Below, piece after piece: positions 50,594-61,100 of a stretch of 64,000 bases of DNA (positions are counted from its first letter, which is position 1; each line of letters opens with the position of its first letter). The notes beneath the pieces are model-generated. The model was not told the DNA's origin. It saw only the letters and a program-made list of their open reading frames with translations, and did not search any database. The DNA is from Mesorhizobium sp. M4B.F.Ca.ET.203.01.1.1 (GTDB lineage Bacteria; Pseudomonadota; Alphaproteobacteria; Rhizobiales; Rhizobiaceae): assembly GCF_004791025.1 (NCBI RefSeq), contig NZ_SRUO01000002.1:1-64000 (forward strand), read 5' to 3'. Made by a program: the position numbers and the translations under genes.

Positions 50594-50965
50594 CTACTCG
50601 ACCATCTTCCAGTACGAGTCCTTGCGGATCACCTTGCCGTCGCGGAACGTGTAGAAGTCGCAACCGCGGACTTCCTTTCTCGTTCCGTCGCGGGCAGTGC
50701 CGGTGAGGAGCCATTTCGAGATGCCGGTATTGTTTGCCGCATCCACGAAATGCTCGCCATTCCCATAGTGAACATCGGGCAAGCCTTCGAAACGTGTGGC
50801 CAGCGCGTCTCGGACATTTGCCTTGCCTTCGAGGCGGGAACCCCATGGTTTGTTGCCCCTGGGCATCTCCAGGACGCAGTCGTCGGCAAAGCACGCCATG
50901 ATGCGATCGAGATCGTGGGCGTTGAAGGCGTCGCATAGCTCCGTCAGCGTCGATCGAATGTCCAT
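50594..50965 (-). CDS. NTF2-like (SnoaL-type) protein
   Basis: A 123-residue alpha+beta-barrel protein: LTELCDAFNAHDLDRIMACF, ADDCVLEMPRGNKPWGSRLE, GEHFVDAANNTGISKWLLTG and YTFRDGKVIRKDSYWKMVE. This is the polyketide-cyclase/SnoaL type of nuclear-transport-factor-2 fold. ATG 50965 has GGAGGAGACGGG upstream, an excellent ribosome site. A small-molecule enzyme or binder; the substrate is not readable. Confidence 0.82.
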   Translation of the reverse strand: MDIRSTLTELCDAFNAHDLDRIMACFADDCVLEMPRGNKPWGSRLEGKANVRDALATRFEGLPDVHYGNGEHFVDAANNTGISKWLLTGTARDGTRKEVRGCDFYTFRDGKVIRKDSYWKMVE

Positions 50966-51084
50966 TCGCCCGTCTCCTCCAGTCGTATAGCCTATAACGT
51001 GCACGTTCGATGATCGAAGTAGGTCACTGGCGGCGATGCCGGTCAAGGCCTCCAAGGCTGCCCGGAAAAAACGCGTGCCCGCTC

Positions 51085-51240
51085 ATGGCCAGCCGCATCA
51101 TCGCCGCCACGCTGCGTGGTCTCTCCTACATCGCCGCCAATCTGCGCCCCGAGGACCGAGCCGAGATCGATTGCCAGCTCGACCATTGGTCGCCGGCGTT
51201 GCTGGCACTCACTGCCCCTGCACGGCTCTGGAACTGGTGA
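51085..51240 (+). pseudogene. Fragment of a phage-type protein (gp13/DUF2833-like)
   Basis: From ATG 51085: MASRIIAATLRGLSYIAANL, RPEDRAEIDCQLDHWSPALL, ALTAPARLW, stop. The RxATLxxLxYIAxNLRxxDRxE beginning resembles the acetyltransferase-like internal virion proteins of podoviruses. Only the first 50 residues are present, and the remainder continues in another frame only briefly. A dead phage fragment is likely. Confidence 0.35.
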
Positions 51241-51524
51241 TATTGGCGCCGGCATGCCCGGCGGGTGAAGCGGCGATGATACGAGGGCCACTAGGGGAAG
51301 ATCGGCAGTTCCGGCCTTCCACCTTTCCACCCGGATCGCCTCAAACCTCCACTCATGTTGCACTGCGTAAAATTTGTTGCATTGCGATATCGGCGCACCT
51401 GCTCGAAACTCCTCGCGGCGGGGTTTTCTGACAAGGTTTTTGGCGTGTCAGCATCATCCCGGCCACCGGCCTGCCTCGGTGAACGATTTGCATTGCTGAA
51501 GCTCCCGCTCTCAAGGAGTTCGGC

Positions 51525-52709
51525 ATGACCCGGTCCCGTGTCGAATGCCTGGACGGGCTTCGGGCGCTTGCCGCGATGTGGGTGCTTGTCGGGCACTGTC
51601 TGCTTCTGACCGGCTGGCGTGTTCCGATCCTGGGCGAACCGGATCTCGGCGTTGATCTCTTCATCATGCTGTCCGGTTTCCTGATGGTGTTCCACTACCA
51701 GCTTCGCCAGGACAACGAGCCTTGGCAAAGGCCGGAGACCTGGCTGAAATTCTGGACGCGCCGCTATTTCAGGATAGCGCCGCTGTTCTATGTCATGCTT
51801 TTCCTGGCGCTGGCGCTCGGGCCCTATCTCTACGAATCCAGGACGGTCATCGACGACTTCCTGCTGAGATCGCATCAGGCGCCCGAGCGTTACCTCGACA
51901 GCGGCCTGAAGAACATCGTCGCCCATCTTCTGTTCCTGTTTGGCCTGTTGCCGAATTTCGCCTACCGCACGCCGCTTCCCGACTGGAGCCTGGGGCTGGA
52001 GATGCAGTTTTACGCGGTCTTTCCGGCCGTCATGCTGCTTGTCCGCAGGCTCGGCTGGATACGGAGCGCCGTGCTGATCGCGGCGCTCGGCGGCCTCGTC
52101 GTGTTTGCGATGGGGCAAATGTCGGTGCATTTTCCGATGCCGTCGTTCCTGGCGCTGAAGATGCAGGTATTCCTGTGCGGGATGCTTTTGGCCGGCGTTC
52201 TGCATGCGAGCCGGCCACGGCCCATTCTCTATCTGGCGTTGGCCATGCTGTTGGCGGCGCTGCCCTATGGCGGCGAATATGGGCTGGGAAAGTTGCTGAT
52301 ACGCGAAGTGCTGGTGATGGGCTTCTTTGCTCTTGTTCTCTATCGGATGCTGCCGGGAATGGCGGGCGTCGTGGCAGCAAGGATAGCCACGACGCTCGGC
52401 AACCGGTTCTTTCATCTGATGGGAGAGCTTTCCTTCAGCATCTACCTGATCCATCTGTTGGTTCTCCAACCGGTCGCGGCTTTCGTCATCACGCAATATG
52501 GCCACGATCTGGTGGCGCCGCTCCGCTTCGCGATCGTCCTTCTCATTGTCGTGCCGACGGTGAGCCTGCTGTCTTGGATCACCTATAACCTGATCGAGAT
52601 TCCGGGCCAGAAGGCCGGCCGTTTCGTCGTCCAGCGCTTTGGCCGCAAGACGATGCTGGAAACGACGCCGTCGGCCGCTGCACATGCTCCAGCCCCTGGT
52701 CGGCGATGA
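51525..52709 (+). CDS. Acyltransferase 3 (OafA/YrhL) family membrane protein
   Basis: A 394-residue protein with ten membrane helices. RVECLDGLRALAAMWVLVGH has the catalytic-type histidine; LGVDLFIMLSGFLM and WTRRYFRIAPLFYVMLFLAL (R-R-x-F-R-I-x-P) follow; LSFSIYLIHLLVLQPVAAF closes the core. It O-acetylates surface sugars. AAGGAGTTCGGC gives the ribosome site. It is independent of neighbours. Confidence 0.9.
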   Translation: MTRSRVECLDGLRALAAMWVLVGHCLLLTGWRVPILGEPDLGVDLFIMLSGFLMVFHYQLRQDNEPWQRPETWLKFWTRRYFRIAPLFYVMLFLALALGPYLYESRTVIDDFLLRSHQAPERYLDSGLKNIVAHLLFLFGLLPNFAYRTPLPDWSLGLEMQFYAVFPAVMLLVRRLGWIRSAVLIAALGGLVVFAMGQMSVHFPMPSFLALKMQVFLCGMLLAGVLHASRPRPILYLALAMLLAALPYGGEYGLGKLLIREVLVMGFFALVLYRMLPGMAGVVAARIATTLGNRFFHLMGELSFSIYLIHLLVLQPVAAFVITQYGHDLVAPLRFAIVLLIVVPTVSLLSWITYNLIEIPGQKAGRFVVQRFGRKTMLETTPSAAAHAPAPGRR

Positions 52710-53490
52710 CGACTGAGAATTGCTCGTCAGTGCGGTCGCGGCAGATGTTGAAGTCGGGGAAGACCGAGGGATAGTTGCGCGCCTCGAGAAAAGCGGTGAA
52801 CGCCTCGATCTGGCGGATGCGCAGCCAGCTGCGGCTATCGTAGCGCGAAGGGCGGCATCAAAGTCGGCGACGAGGTCGCGATCACCGCGGCCGTGCGCAA
52901 GCGCGTGACTGAGGATCGGGTCGCCGTGTTGATACCTTCCTACCACCAGCCGCATTCGATCGTAGAGTGAAGGTTCCGCTGCCTTGACGGCCGTTTACCT
53001 AGACGAAGTCACCTTTGCACTTTCGCCCTTTGTTGCTGGTGATGGTCAGGTTGCCGGCACGTCTGTGTAACCTGTGGCGCTACCTGTGAAGGTCTCCGCA
53101 CCATCCCCAGATTGACCCGCACAGGCAGCGTCATGGCGCATCCACGAAGCAAGATTATTCTTTTGCACTCTAGGACCCCCTTCGAACTTCGCGGCCGCAT
53201 ACAGCCAAAGTATCAGTCGGGTCTCAAACGGCCATTCAGGCTGTCTATGGGACATACTAGCTTTGCGCCATACTGTGTGGCCAACTCGGGGGCACGGGCA
53301 CAATTTGCCCAGGTGAACGGCAGCCTTTGCGCCTCCTTTGGGTCATTCAATTGGGTTATGACGCCTGCTGAAAGCGGACTCGTCCGATACGGGCCGCCAT
53401 GCGCGCTAGGTCCGCGACGATCGCCCATGACGGCTGTTTCGACGGTCAGTCGCCGCACGCCGGCCGCCATGGGTTGGCTCGACGCTCAGG
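52710..53490. other. Gene-poor stretch holding two converging fragments
   Basis: Plus-strand frame ending at TGA 52968 reads GIKVGDEVAITAAVRKRVTE then DRVAVLIPSYHQPHSIVE, a protein-like tail. On the minus strand around 52700-52850 YDSRSWLRIRQIEAFTAFLE then ARNYPSVFPDFNICRDRTDE appears. Both seem broken genes meeting at a junction. From 52980 to 53490 no gene is recognised. Confidence 0.4.
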
Positions 53491-54261
53491 TCAGAAGGAC
53501 AGACGAGCGATGATCTTCGCTGGCTTCACTGCTCGGATCGAAGGTGTGACGGCTTCTGGTATTTGGAAGGTCCTCAGGTTCTGAGCTTTGGATGTGGAGC
53601 CCGGTATCGCTGCCTCTGCGGAAGCAATGTCTTTTGCACTCACCTGCAGCGACTTGCAGGCTCCCTTCTCGTCCCAAAGATTCTTGGCAACCGCGCTTCC
53701 CACCGCCGCCGTGATGGCAGTGGGTGCGACATCGTTCGGCGCGACTTGGCGCGTCACGATCAACGCCTTGATTGCCTCACCGAGGATCGCAGCGGAGTCG
53801 TTGAAGCCAATCCCGCGAATTTGATCAAACCTCTTCTCCGTGCTCCCGTCAACGATGCAGTGATGCGCAATGAAGATCCAGTCGTGGACCATGTAGGCTG
53901 GGGCGTAGCCCCAAGGCGACAGCCCTTTGAAGACCTGCGCGATCTTCGGGATTGAGCCGCCGTCCGTGTACATGAGGCCTGGCTTGATCGTGCTTCCTGG
54001 TGCTGCCGGATCTGCCCGATGGAAGATCAAGGGATCATGAGGGTCGGGCACGAACAGGAAACTCCCGTCACCGGAATTGTTGCCCTCACCGACCCACATC
54101 ACGAACAAGCTGCCGGATATCTCACCGGTGGTAAGCTTCTGGTAGTCTATGGAGGTGCACCCAGCTGCAGTTGCAACTGCGAGCGCGAGCACGCTCGTAA
54201 TGAAGCGACCTGCAAATCGCCGAGACAGGCGGATCTGATCGCTGAACGCATTGTGCTGCAT
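53491..54261 (-). CDS. DUF1353 lipoprotein
   Basis: A 256-residue lipoprotein with signal FITSVLALAVATAAGC (lipobox A-A-G-C). The DUF1353 core YTDGGSIPKIAQVFKGLSPW and APAYMVHDWIFIAHHC holds the D-H pair of this peptidase-like family. DUF1353 resembles phage-tail or membrane-associated hydrolases. ATG 54261 with GAGGTGG. It is the last of a three-gene minus block of exported or DNA-related proteins. Confidence 0.82.
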   Translation of the reverse strand: MQHNAFSDQIRLSRRFAGRFITSVLALAVATAAGCTSIDYQKLTTGEISGSLFVMWVGEGNNSGDGSFLFVPDPHDPLIFHRADPAAPGSTIKPGLMYTDGGSIPKIAQVFKGLSPWGYAPAYMVHDWIFIAHHCIVDGSTEKRFDQIRGIGFNDSAAILGEAIKALIVTRQVAPNDVAPTAITAAVGSAVAKNLWDEKGACKSLQVSAKDIASAEAAIPGSTSKAQNLRTFQIPEAVTPSIRAVKPAKIIARLSF

Positions 54262-54322
54262 CGTTCCACCTCGGTCGAATAGAGTGCTGATGGTATTAGA
54301 CGCTGCCAAACCACGGACGAAG

Positions 54323-54928
54323 TCAGAGAAAACCGACCCAATGGCTCTCGGCGACAATCGAGATTGGCAACCCCTCGTCGCGCCAGGCGGTCGCTTTGAA
54401 AATCTTGTCGCCAAACGATGAGTGCTTCCAAGACTCTGTGGCGTACGCACCGATCACGAGCACGTCGGTCTTTTGCGTCAAACTGCCGGCGCGGCCGCCA
54501 CGATCCGCTATGGCCTGCTCGCAGTATTTTCGCTGGCCATAATTGAACGTCCCGGTGAAACAGTACGACCGACCTTCAAAGGTCAAATGCGGAGGCGGAT
54601 TGCAAAGGGGCAGGGTGGTCGGCTTCAACACTTCACCAAGTTCGAAATCTCGGTTCGAGAAGCTGTTCAACGTATCGAGAAGTTCAGTGTGTTCATCGGC
54701 GTCGAGCACGCCGTCCGCAAGGATTTTATTGACCCGTCGGTACAAGGTCCGGACGATCGGCTGATCGCTAATCTCGACGTTCGCGGCCAGCCATTTTTGA
54801 AAGAACTCGACTTCCGCCTTGTTGATACTTCCGTCTGCAGCGACGCCGCGCGCTAACCCAATCAACTCATCGATCTGCCGCGAAGAAATACGATCGCCGC
54901 CGACGCGGTTGTAAAACTTGTCATCCAT
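54323..54928 (-). CDS. TerB-like / BRCT protein
   Basis: A 201-residue protein: the N-terminal half is helical, like TerB (IDELIGLARGVAADGSINKA, EFFQKWLAANVEISDQPIVR). The C-terminal half is a BRCT domain of the DNA-ligase type: RSYCFTGTFNYGQRKYCEQA, IADRGGRAGSLTQKTDVLVI, DKIFKATAWRDEGLPISIVA. BRCT domains bind nicked DNA or phosphoproteins. No nuclease site. A DNA-associated or defence-type role is possible. Confidence 0.8.
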   Translation of the reverse strand: MDDKFYNRVGGDRISSRQIDELIGLARGVAADGSINKAEVEFFQKWLAANVEISDQPIVRTLYRRVNKILADGVLDADEHTELLDTLNSFSNRDFELGEVLKPTTLPLCNPPPHLTFEGRSYCFTGTFNYGQRKYCEQAIADRGGRAGSLTQKTDVLVIGAYATESWKHSSFGDKIFKATAWRDEGLPISIVAESHWVGFL

Positions 54929-54938
54929 GAACCCCTCC

Positions 54939-55772
54939 CTAGCAAAGCGTCTCGCACGCTACCCCGTCACCATCCCTATCCAGCTTGCGGCCCCACGCAC
55001 AGTTGTGCAGGTACCATTGGGCGTCTTCGCAGGAGCTGATTTGCGAGCAGTACCGCCGGGGCTCGCACGAAAGGCCGCCGCTTTGCGCGACCAGCTTGCG
55101 ACTGATGATGCCGAACGGCTGGCTCGACGGCGCAGCCCCGTCGCCATGCGATGCGCGCCAGTCCCAAGGCGCGTCGAACTTGCCAACCCATAGACCAAGC
55201 CTCGCCGCCTTGGCGTTGGCCTGCTGCGGCGCGTAGGCGCCGTTGCTGTAGTGCGGCCAATCGAGCGCCTGGCCATGTTCTACCATCCAGGCCGCCACGC
55301 TCGCGCCGTCGGCGCGCCGGCAGTCGCCGACGAAGCGGTGATAGCGATCCCAAGTCACGAAAGTGCACTGCACCGGCCGCGAGGCGGCCAGGAAACTATC
55401 CAGCGCTTCGGCGGATCGCCGACCGCATGGATACTCGAAGCCCTTGGCGTCGTAACAATATTGCTTGCTCTCTGGCGCGTCGACCCCGTTGAATCGAATG
55501 CGCTGGCCGTGGATCTCGATCGTGTCGCCGTCGATGACGGACGCCACGCCGGTCAGGGGGGCAGGCTTTGGCTCGATCCAGTTGGAAGGGGTCAGGTCGG
55601 GCAAGCGGTCACTATGCAGAAAGACCGTCTCAATAGCGAGGGCCCCGATTGCGGCAACGGTGACGAAGATCAACCGTCGGGGCACACTTGCCCACCGCAG
55701 TGCACGGGAGTGTTTTGCTCCAGTGCGCTTGCGCCAGCGATGAGAACGATTGTCGTAACGAGACCTATCCAC
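54939..55772 (-). CDS. Thermonuclease-like protein with Excalibur domain
   Basis: A 277-residue protein: membrane helix RLIFVTVAAIGALAIETVFL, then a staphylococcal-nuclease core (ASVIDGDTIEIHGQRIRFNG, VDAPESKQYC, DRYHRFVGDCRRADGASVAA). At the end CSQISSCEDAQWYLHNCAWG with LDRDGDGVACETLC is an Excalibur calcium site. The nuclease core retains D, R and E of the family. Start GTG 55772. Likely anchored outside the membrane. Confidence 0.88.
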   Translation of the reverse strand: MDRSRYDNRSHRWRKRTGAKHSRALRWASVPRRLIFVTVAAIGALAIETVFLHSDRLPDLTPSNWIEPKPAPLTGVASVIDGDTIEIHGQRIRFNGVDAPESKQYCYDAKGFEYPCGRRSAEALDSFLAASRPVQCTFVTWDRYHRFVGDCRRADGASVAAWMVEHGQALDWPHYSNGAYAPQQANAKAARLGLWVGKFDAPWDWRASHGDGAAPSSQPFGIISRKLVAQSGGLSCEPRRYCSQISSCEDAQWYLHNCAWGRKLDRDGDGVACETLC

Positions 55773-55964
55773 ACCCCACTCCCCAGCGGAGAGGATGCTC
55801 CTAAATGTAGCAGAGGTCTAGTGAAGTCTATTTGCCGAGGATTGCCTTGGGAGCTGAGGCCTCATTTACCCTAGCGCAACAAGTGCTAGTCCCGATCGAA
55901 GCTGTTTCGAAGCCAATATGCTCAGCTTCGGAATTGTCGCAGCGTTGTATGGCCTCGAAGGCGA

Positions 55965-56141
55965 TCAGCTATTGTCTTCGACCGGCGCACTGGGGCCATT
56001 TTTCTTGATCGGGTCGATGGCGTTCTGAGCGCTGGATTTGCTTGCGTAGCCCTCGGTCGAGAATATCACCTCGCTATTGTACTTGAAGCGAACGCGAAAC
56101 CCGCCAGCTTTGTCCTTATAGATTTCGAACTTATGTGCCAT
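55965..56141 (-). CDS. YegP-like (DUF1508) protein
   Basis: A 58-residue protein with one DUF1508 unit: MAHKFEIYKDKAGGFRVRFK, YNSEVIFSTEGYASKSSAQN, AIDPIKKNGPSAPVED. The motif F-E-I-Y-K-D-x-G-G-x-F-R-x-R-F-K is the family signature. GAAGG before ATG 56141. YegP-like proteins are small beta-rich stress-linked proteins. Confidence 0.85.
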   Translation of the reverse strand: MAHKFEIYKDKAGGFRVRFKYNSEVIFSTEGYASKSSAQNAIDPIKKNGPSAPVEDNS

Positions 56142-56482
56142 GGGTGTGCCTTCCGTTGACAGTGAGAAGCTCGCAGGAATCGAGATGGCCTTCAAGATCG
56201 TCTTGGCCTCTGCCAACAGGTGTTTTGCGTCTCGTTGGGCTACGGAAGCGGCGTGAATATCCCTGAGGATGCGAGCGAGCTGCGATCGTGGCGAGCCGCT
56301 TGATCAGCCACAATGTTTAGTCTGGACAACGCGCCGGACAATGGATCGCGGCGTACGCAGGTCCGATTTCGACGGCAGCTTTGCGCCTCTTGTCGGCCGT
56401 TGAGGGGCACCTTTGCCAACTCGTGAAAGCAGACATTGCCGGCAACGAGGCTTGACGGTCGCGGTCGCGACTGACGCAAAGA
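56142..56482. other. Intergenic stretch
   Basis: A minus-strand frame continues upstream of the YegP start with LARILRDIHAASVAQRDAKH then LLAEAKTILKAI, a helical chain that might extend the protein, but no start with a ribosome site exists. No other gene or repeat is seen. Confidence 0.35.
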
Positions 56483-57736
56483 TCAGTCGAGGCTGATCCG
56501 CGTTCCCTTGGCGCCGTTGAGCAGCCGCTTGAGATGGAAGCTGGCGAGCTGGTCGTCCGGACATTTGCCGATCTGCGCGGCGAAAGCCGTAAGCGCGTTT
56601 GCATCGCCGGCCTCCAATCTGCCGAAGGCTTCAAGATAGCTGGCTGTCGAAGGATCATCATACTGCTTTGACGACAAAGGCTCGAACGCGCGCAGCGCCT
56701 CGGCCCTGCCGCGCAGCATCAGATCGCCGACCGGCCGTCCGCGGAAGCCGTCGACCCTCGCAGCGGCGCTCGCGCTGACGCAGATGCGCGTGCCCAGCTG
56801 CTTGTTGGCGCTTTCCAGCCGAGCCGCTATATTGATGGTGTCGCCATAGGCCGTGTAGTCGAAGAAGCGGCCTCCGCCGAAATTTCCGACCAGCGCCGGA
56901 CCTGCATGGACACCGATGCGGGTCGTACCGACCGCGACGCCCTTGTCGCGCCAGCTATCGCGGAACGATTGCGACAGCGCGTCGAGTTCGAGCGCGCAGG
57001 CAACCGCGCGCGCCGCATGGTCCTGCTGCTCGCCAGGCGCACCGAACAGCACATGCAGCGCATCGCCGACGATCTTGGCGACGGTGCCTTCATGCGCGAA
57101 CACGACGTTGGTCATGCTGGCCAAATAGTCGTTGAGGAGCGCGCCTAGCGTGGCAGGGTCGATCGTTTCCACCAGCGTGGTGAAGCTGGTAATGTCGGTG
57201 AACAGCGAGGCGACCTCGCGCCACTGCCCGGCTAGCGCCGACCCGTCGGCGTCGCCGGCCAGCCGCTCGGCCAGATTGGGCGAGAAGTAGCGCGACAGCG
57301 ATGCATGCGCGCGCTCCGCGAGCGCTTGCCGCCTATGCGCCTCGTGCAGCACCTCGCGATGCTTCAAGGTCTTGGCGATCGTGGTCTCCAGGTCGGCAAA
57401 GTCGATCGGCTTAGTGATGAAGTCGAAGGCGCCGCGGTTCATCGCAGTGCGGATGTTGGCCATATCACCGTAAGCGGAGACGATGACCGTCGAAAGCTGC
57501 TGCCCCTCGGCCTGCTGCAGCTTCTCCAGCAGCGAAAGGCCGTCCATACGGGGCATGTTGATGTCGCACAGCACCATGTCGATGTCGCTGTTGCCGTCGA
57601 TGACGGACAGGGCGTCCACACCATCGCTGGCAAACAGGAAAATGACCGCGCCGTCGCGGATCTGACGCCGGAACTTCTGGACGATCAAGACTTCAAGGTC
57701 GGGCTCGTCGTCGACCACGAGGATGCGCGCCGTCAC
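56483..57736 (-). CDS. Receiver-domain adenylate/guanylate cyclase
   Basis: A 417-residue protein: receiver domain (ARILVVDDEPDLEVL; VLCDINMPRMDG with phosphorylated D; KPIDFADLE). A coil follows, then a class III cyclase: SLFTDITSFTTLVE, HEGTVAKIVGDALHVLFGAP, and GVHAGPALVGNFGGGRFFDY for the catalytic core. It makes a cyclic nucleotide on phosphorylation. Its start overlaps the response regulator's stop (ATGA), so it belongs to the kinase operon. Confidence 0.9.
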   Translation of the reverse strand: MTARILVVDDEPDLEVLIVQKFRRQIRDGAVIFLFASDGVDALSVIDGNSDIDMVLCDINMPRMDGLSLLEKLQQAEGQQLSTVIVSAYGDMANIRTAMNRGAFDFITKPIDFADLETTIAKTLKHREVLHEAHRRQALAERAHASLSRYFSPNLAERLAGDADGSALAGQWREVASLFTDITSFTTLVETIDPATLGALLNDYLASMTNVVFAHEGTVAKIVGDALHVLFGAPGEQQDHAARAVACALELDALSQSFRDSWRDKGVAVGTTRIGVHAGPALVGNFGGGRFFDYTAYGDTINIAARLESANKQLGTRICVSASAAARVDGFRGRPVGDLMLRGRAEALRAFEPLSSKQYDDPSTASYLEAFGRLEAGDANALTAFAAQIGKCPDDQLASFHLKRLLNGAKGTRISLD

Positions 57737-58122
57737 GCCACCATTCCCAGCCGCGTTTCGATCTGTTGCCTGAGCGCCGCAAAGTCGATCGGCTTGGTCA
57801 GCAGCGCTTCGGCGCCGTCCTCCAGCGCCTTGCGCTTGGTTTCGGCGTCGCCATAGGCGGTGATCATGATGACCGGGACGTCGGGCCGCAGCACTTTGAT
57901 CTTGGGCAGCAGCTCGAGCCCGCTCATGCCGGGCATGTTGATGTCGGACAGCACCAGGATCAGTGTCACCCCTTTGGCGTGGTCGATCTGCTCCAACGCA
58001 TCGACCGCCGATTGCGCGAACTCCATGGTGAAGCGGCTGGCTCGGATGTCGCGGCGGAACTGCTGGCGAAACAGCGGCTCGACGTCGGGCTCGTCGTCAA
58101 TGACCAGGATGAGGAGGCTCAT
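57733..58122 (-). CDS. Single-domain response regulator
   Basis: A 129-residue receiver alone: [77 protein letters not shown]. All five conserved residues (two acidic, D, T, K) are present. It sits between the GAF kinase and the cyclase with ATGA overlaps on both sides, so it passes phosphate or acts as a sink. Confidence 0.9.
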   Translation of the reverse strand: MSLLILVIDDEPDVEPLFRQQFRRDIRASRFTMEFAQSAVDALEQIDHAKGVTLILVLSDINMPGMSGLELLPKIKVLRPDVPVIMITAYGDAETKRKALEDGAEALLTKPIDFAALRQQIETRLGMVA

Positions 58123-61100
58123 ACTTCACCTCCCGATTTTGCGAGCGAGGCCGCAGCGCGCGGCAGCACAATCCGGAACTCGGTGAACTCGCCTGGCTGG
58201 CTGTCGACGTCGATCGTGCCGGCATGCTGTTTGACGACGATGTCATGGCTGAGCGACAGGCCGAGCCCGGTGCCCTCGCCGGCTGGCTTGGTCGTGAAGA
58301 ATGGATTGAACATCTTCTCCTTCACCTCCGGCGGAATGCCAGTGCCGTTGTCGCGGATCCTGATTTCGACACGGTCGCCGAGACTCCTGGTGGCGGCGCA
58401 GAGCGTCGGCTCATAGCCCGTGCGTTTCGCCGCGGCGCTGCGCTTGGCCGTTGCATAAAAGCCGTTGGAGATGAGGTTGAGAAGCACCCGCGTGATCTCC
58501 TGCGGGTAGAGATCGACATCCCCCGCCTGCGGGTCGAAATTCCGCCTCAGCGTGACGTTGAATCCCGGCTTCTCGGCGCGCGCCCCGTGATAGGCAAGGT
58601 TCAGGCTCTCCTCCACGACGGCATTGATGTCGATCGGACGATGCTCTCCTGAACCCGCGCGCGAATGCAGGAGCATGTTCCTGACGATGGAATCGGCCCG
58701 CTTGCCGTGCTGGCCCACCTTGTCGAGATTGCTCTTGAGCATGGCCGTCAGCTCGGCGACCTCTTCGCGCACGGATGCCTCCAAAGGCGCTCCGGCCAGC
58801 ACACTGCTCAAATCATCGATGAGCTCGCTCGAGAGCGCTGAGAAGTTGTTGACGAAGTTGAGCGGGTTCTTGATCTCGTGGGCGATACCGGCGGTCAACT
58901 GGCCGAGTGAGGCGAGCTTCTCCGTTTGCACGAGGCGGTCCTGCGCGGTCCTCAGATCTTCGAGCGAGCGTGACAATTCGCGGGTACGCGCCTGCACCTC
59001 GTCGAACAGCCGTACGTTCTCGATCGCTATGCCGGACTGGTCGGCAAACGTCTCGACAAGCTCGATCTGCCTCGGCGTGAAGTCCCGCACCTGTGACCGC
59101 GTCAGCGCGAACACTCCGACCGGCACGCCTTCGCGCAAGATCGGAACGCATAGAATGGTTCGGTAGCCGCCGAGCTTCTGAAGCTGCGTTGCCCCGTAGT
59201 CCGGGTCGGCGAGCACGTCCGAAACGTGGACGGCGCGGGCTTCGAGGGCCACCCTTCCGGTGACGCTGTCGCGACCGGGGGCGAAGGGATTGGCTTTGGC
59301 GAAAGCCGCGGCTTCAGGCAAATTGCCGAAGTTGGCCGACCATCGGTAGAGATCGCCGTCGCGCTTGAAGATGACGCTCGTGTCCGCGTCGCACAGCTTG
59401 GCCGCTGATTCTGCCAGCGTGTCGAGAACCGGCTGCAGGTCGAATGTGGAACGGCTGATCGCCTTCAGAACATCCGCCGTTGCCGTCTGCTGCTGCAGCG
59501 ACTCGCTTAGCTCCGCAGTCCGCGCCTTGACCTCATCAAACAGGCGGACATTTTCGATGGCGATCACGGCCTGGTCGGCGAAGGTCTTCAGAAGTTCGAC
59601 TTGCTTAGCGGCAAGAAAGCCCGTCTCAGCACGCCCGACTGCTATGCAACCGATGGGCAGGCCGTCACGCAGCATCGGCACGGCGACAGCACTGCGCAGG
59701 CCCGAAAAAGCCGCTGCGGCGCGATGCGTGAATTCACTATCCAGGGTGAGGTCCGGGATCTGCGCCACGTCAAGATATAGAATTGCCCGTTCGGCAGCGC
59801 TGCCGCGAGTAGGTGCCACGGGAAAGGTGTTGCGCACGATCTCAACGCTTTCTTCGGTGATGCCGTAGTGCGCGACGAAATGGAGAAGCTCGCCGTCAAA
59901 TCTGTAGACAAAGCAGAACTGTGCTTCGCACAGACGGGCGGCGCTTTGCGCGATCATATTAAACACTGGCTGCCCATCGGTGGGCGAGCGGCTGATAACG
60001 CTGAGCACATCGCTGGTCGCCGTCTGGTACTCCAGCGCCTCTGTGGCCTCCCGTGTCCGCTGCTGCACCTCCTCGAAAAGGCGGACGTTCTCGATCGCAA
60101 TTACGGCCTGGTCGGCAAAGGTCTGGACAAGTTCGATCTGGCTATCGGTGAAGGCCCCGGGTTCAGGTCGCGTCATTGCGAAGACGCCAATTACCGATCC
60201 TTCGCGCATTAGCGGTACACAGAGCACAGCCGAATAACCTCCGAGTCGCGGAGCTTCGGGAAGGCCATGTTCGGTGTCCTTGGTAACATCCGGAATATGG
60301 ACGACTGCCTTGTCGAGTGCTGTTCGGCCGACCCAGGATTGTCGGGTGATCGGACTCGGATTCGCCTCTTCATACGCGCGATACTCCGGGGTTTGCTCGT
60401 AGCCTGCCGCAAGGCGGAAGACGTCGCCGTCCCGCATAAAGATGCCAGACAATTTCGCACCGCAGAGCCTCACTGCAGAATCGATAAGTGTCTGCAGGAC
60501 GCTCTGCAGGTTGAATGCGGAGCGGCTTATGACCTTGAGTACATCCGCGGTCGCGGTCTGCTGCTGCAATGCTTCGCCAAGCTCGGCGGTGCGCGCCTGT
60601 ACCTCTTCGAAGAGCCGCACATTGCCGATTGCGATGACGGCCTGGTTGGCGAAAGTTTTGAGGAGGCCGATTTGGTTGTCGCTAAAGGGCCGCGCCTCGA
60701 TGCGCCGGATCATAAGCGCTCCGATTGCTTTTCCTTCCTGCAACAGCGGAGTGGCGAGAATCGCGCGGAAACCAAGACGTTGAGCCATCATTCGGGCAGT
60801 TGCAAACTCCTCTCCAGCGATGGTCAGGTCGGGAACGTGGACCGGAACCCGATCCAATACGGCGCGGCCGGTAACCACGTCGCGCGCGACCGGCAAGCCA
60901 GCACCGTCAATCGGAATTGGTCCGTGATGCGCTCCCACTGCCAGCCTGTCGGAGCGCAGCAGATAGATCGTTGCGTCATAGGCGTCGCAGAGCCGAGCGG
61001 CACTTTCAGCGACGGCGTCCAGCACAGGCTGAATGTCCGTAGGGGACCCGGCGATCACTTGCAAAATCGCGCCGGTGGCCATCTGCTGTTCCAGCGACTC

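Noticed and set aside
51291..52955. Long minus-strand frame of 554 residues
   Set aside because: Arginine-, histidine- and glutamine-rich; it is the antisense shadow of the acyltransferase gene, which has a clear fold and ribosome site.
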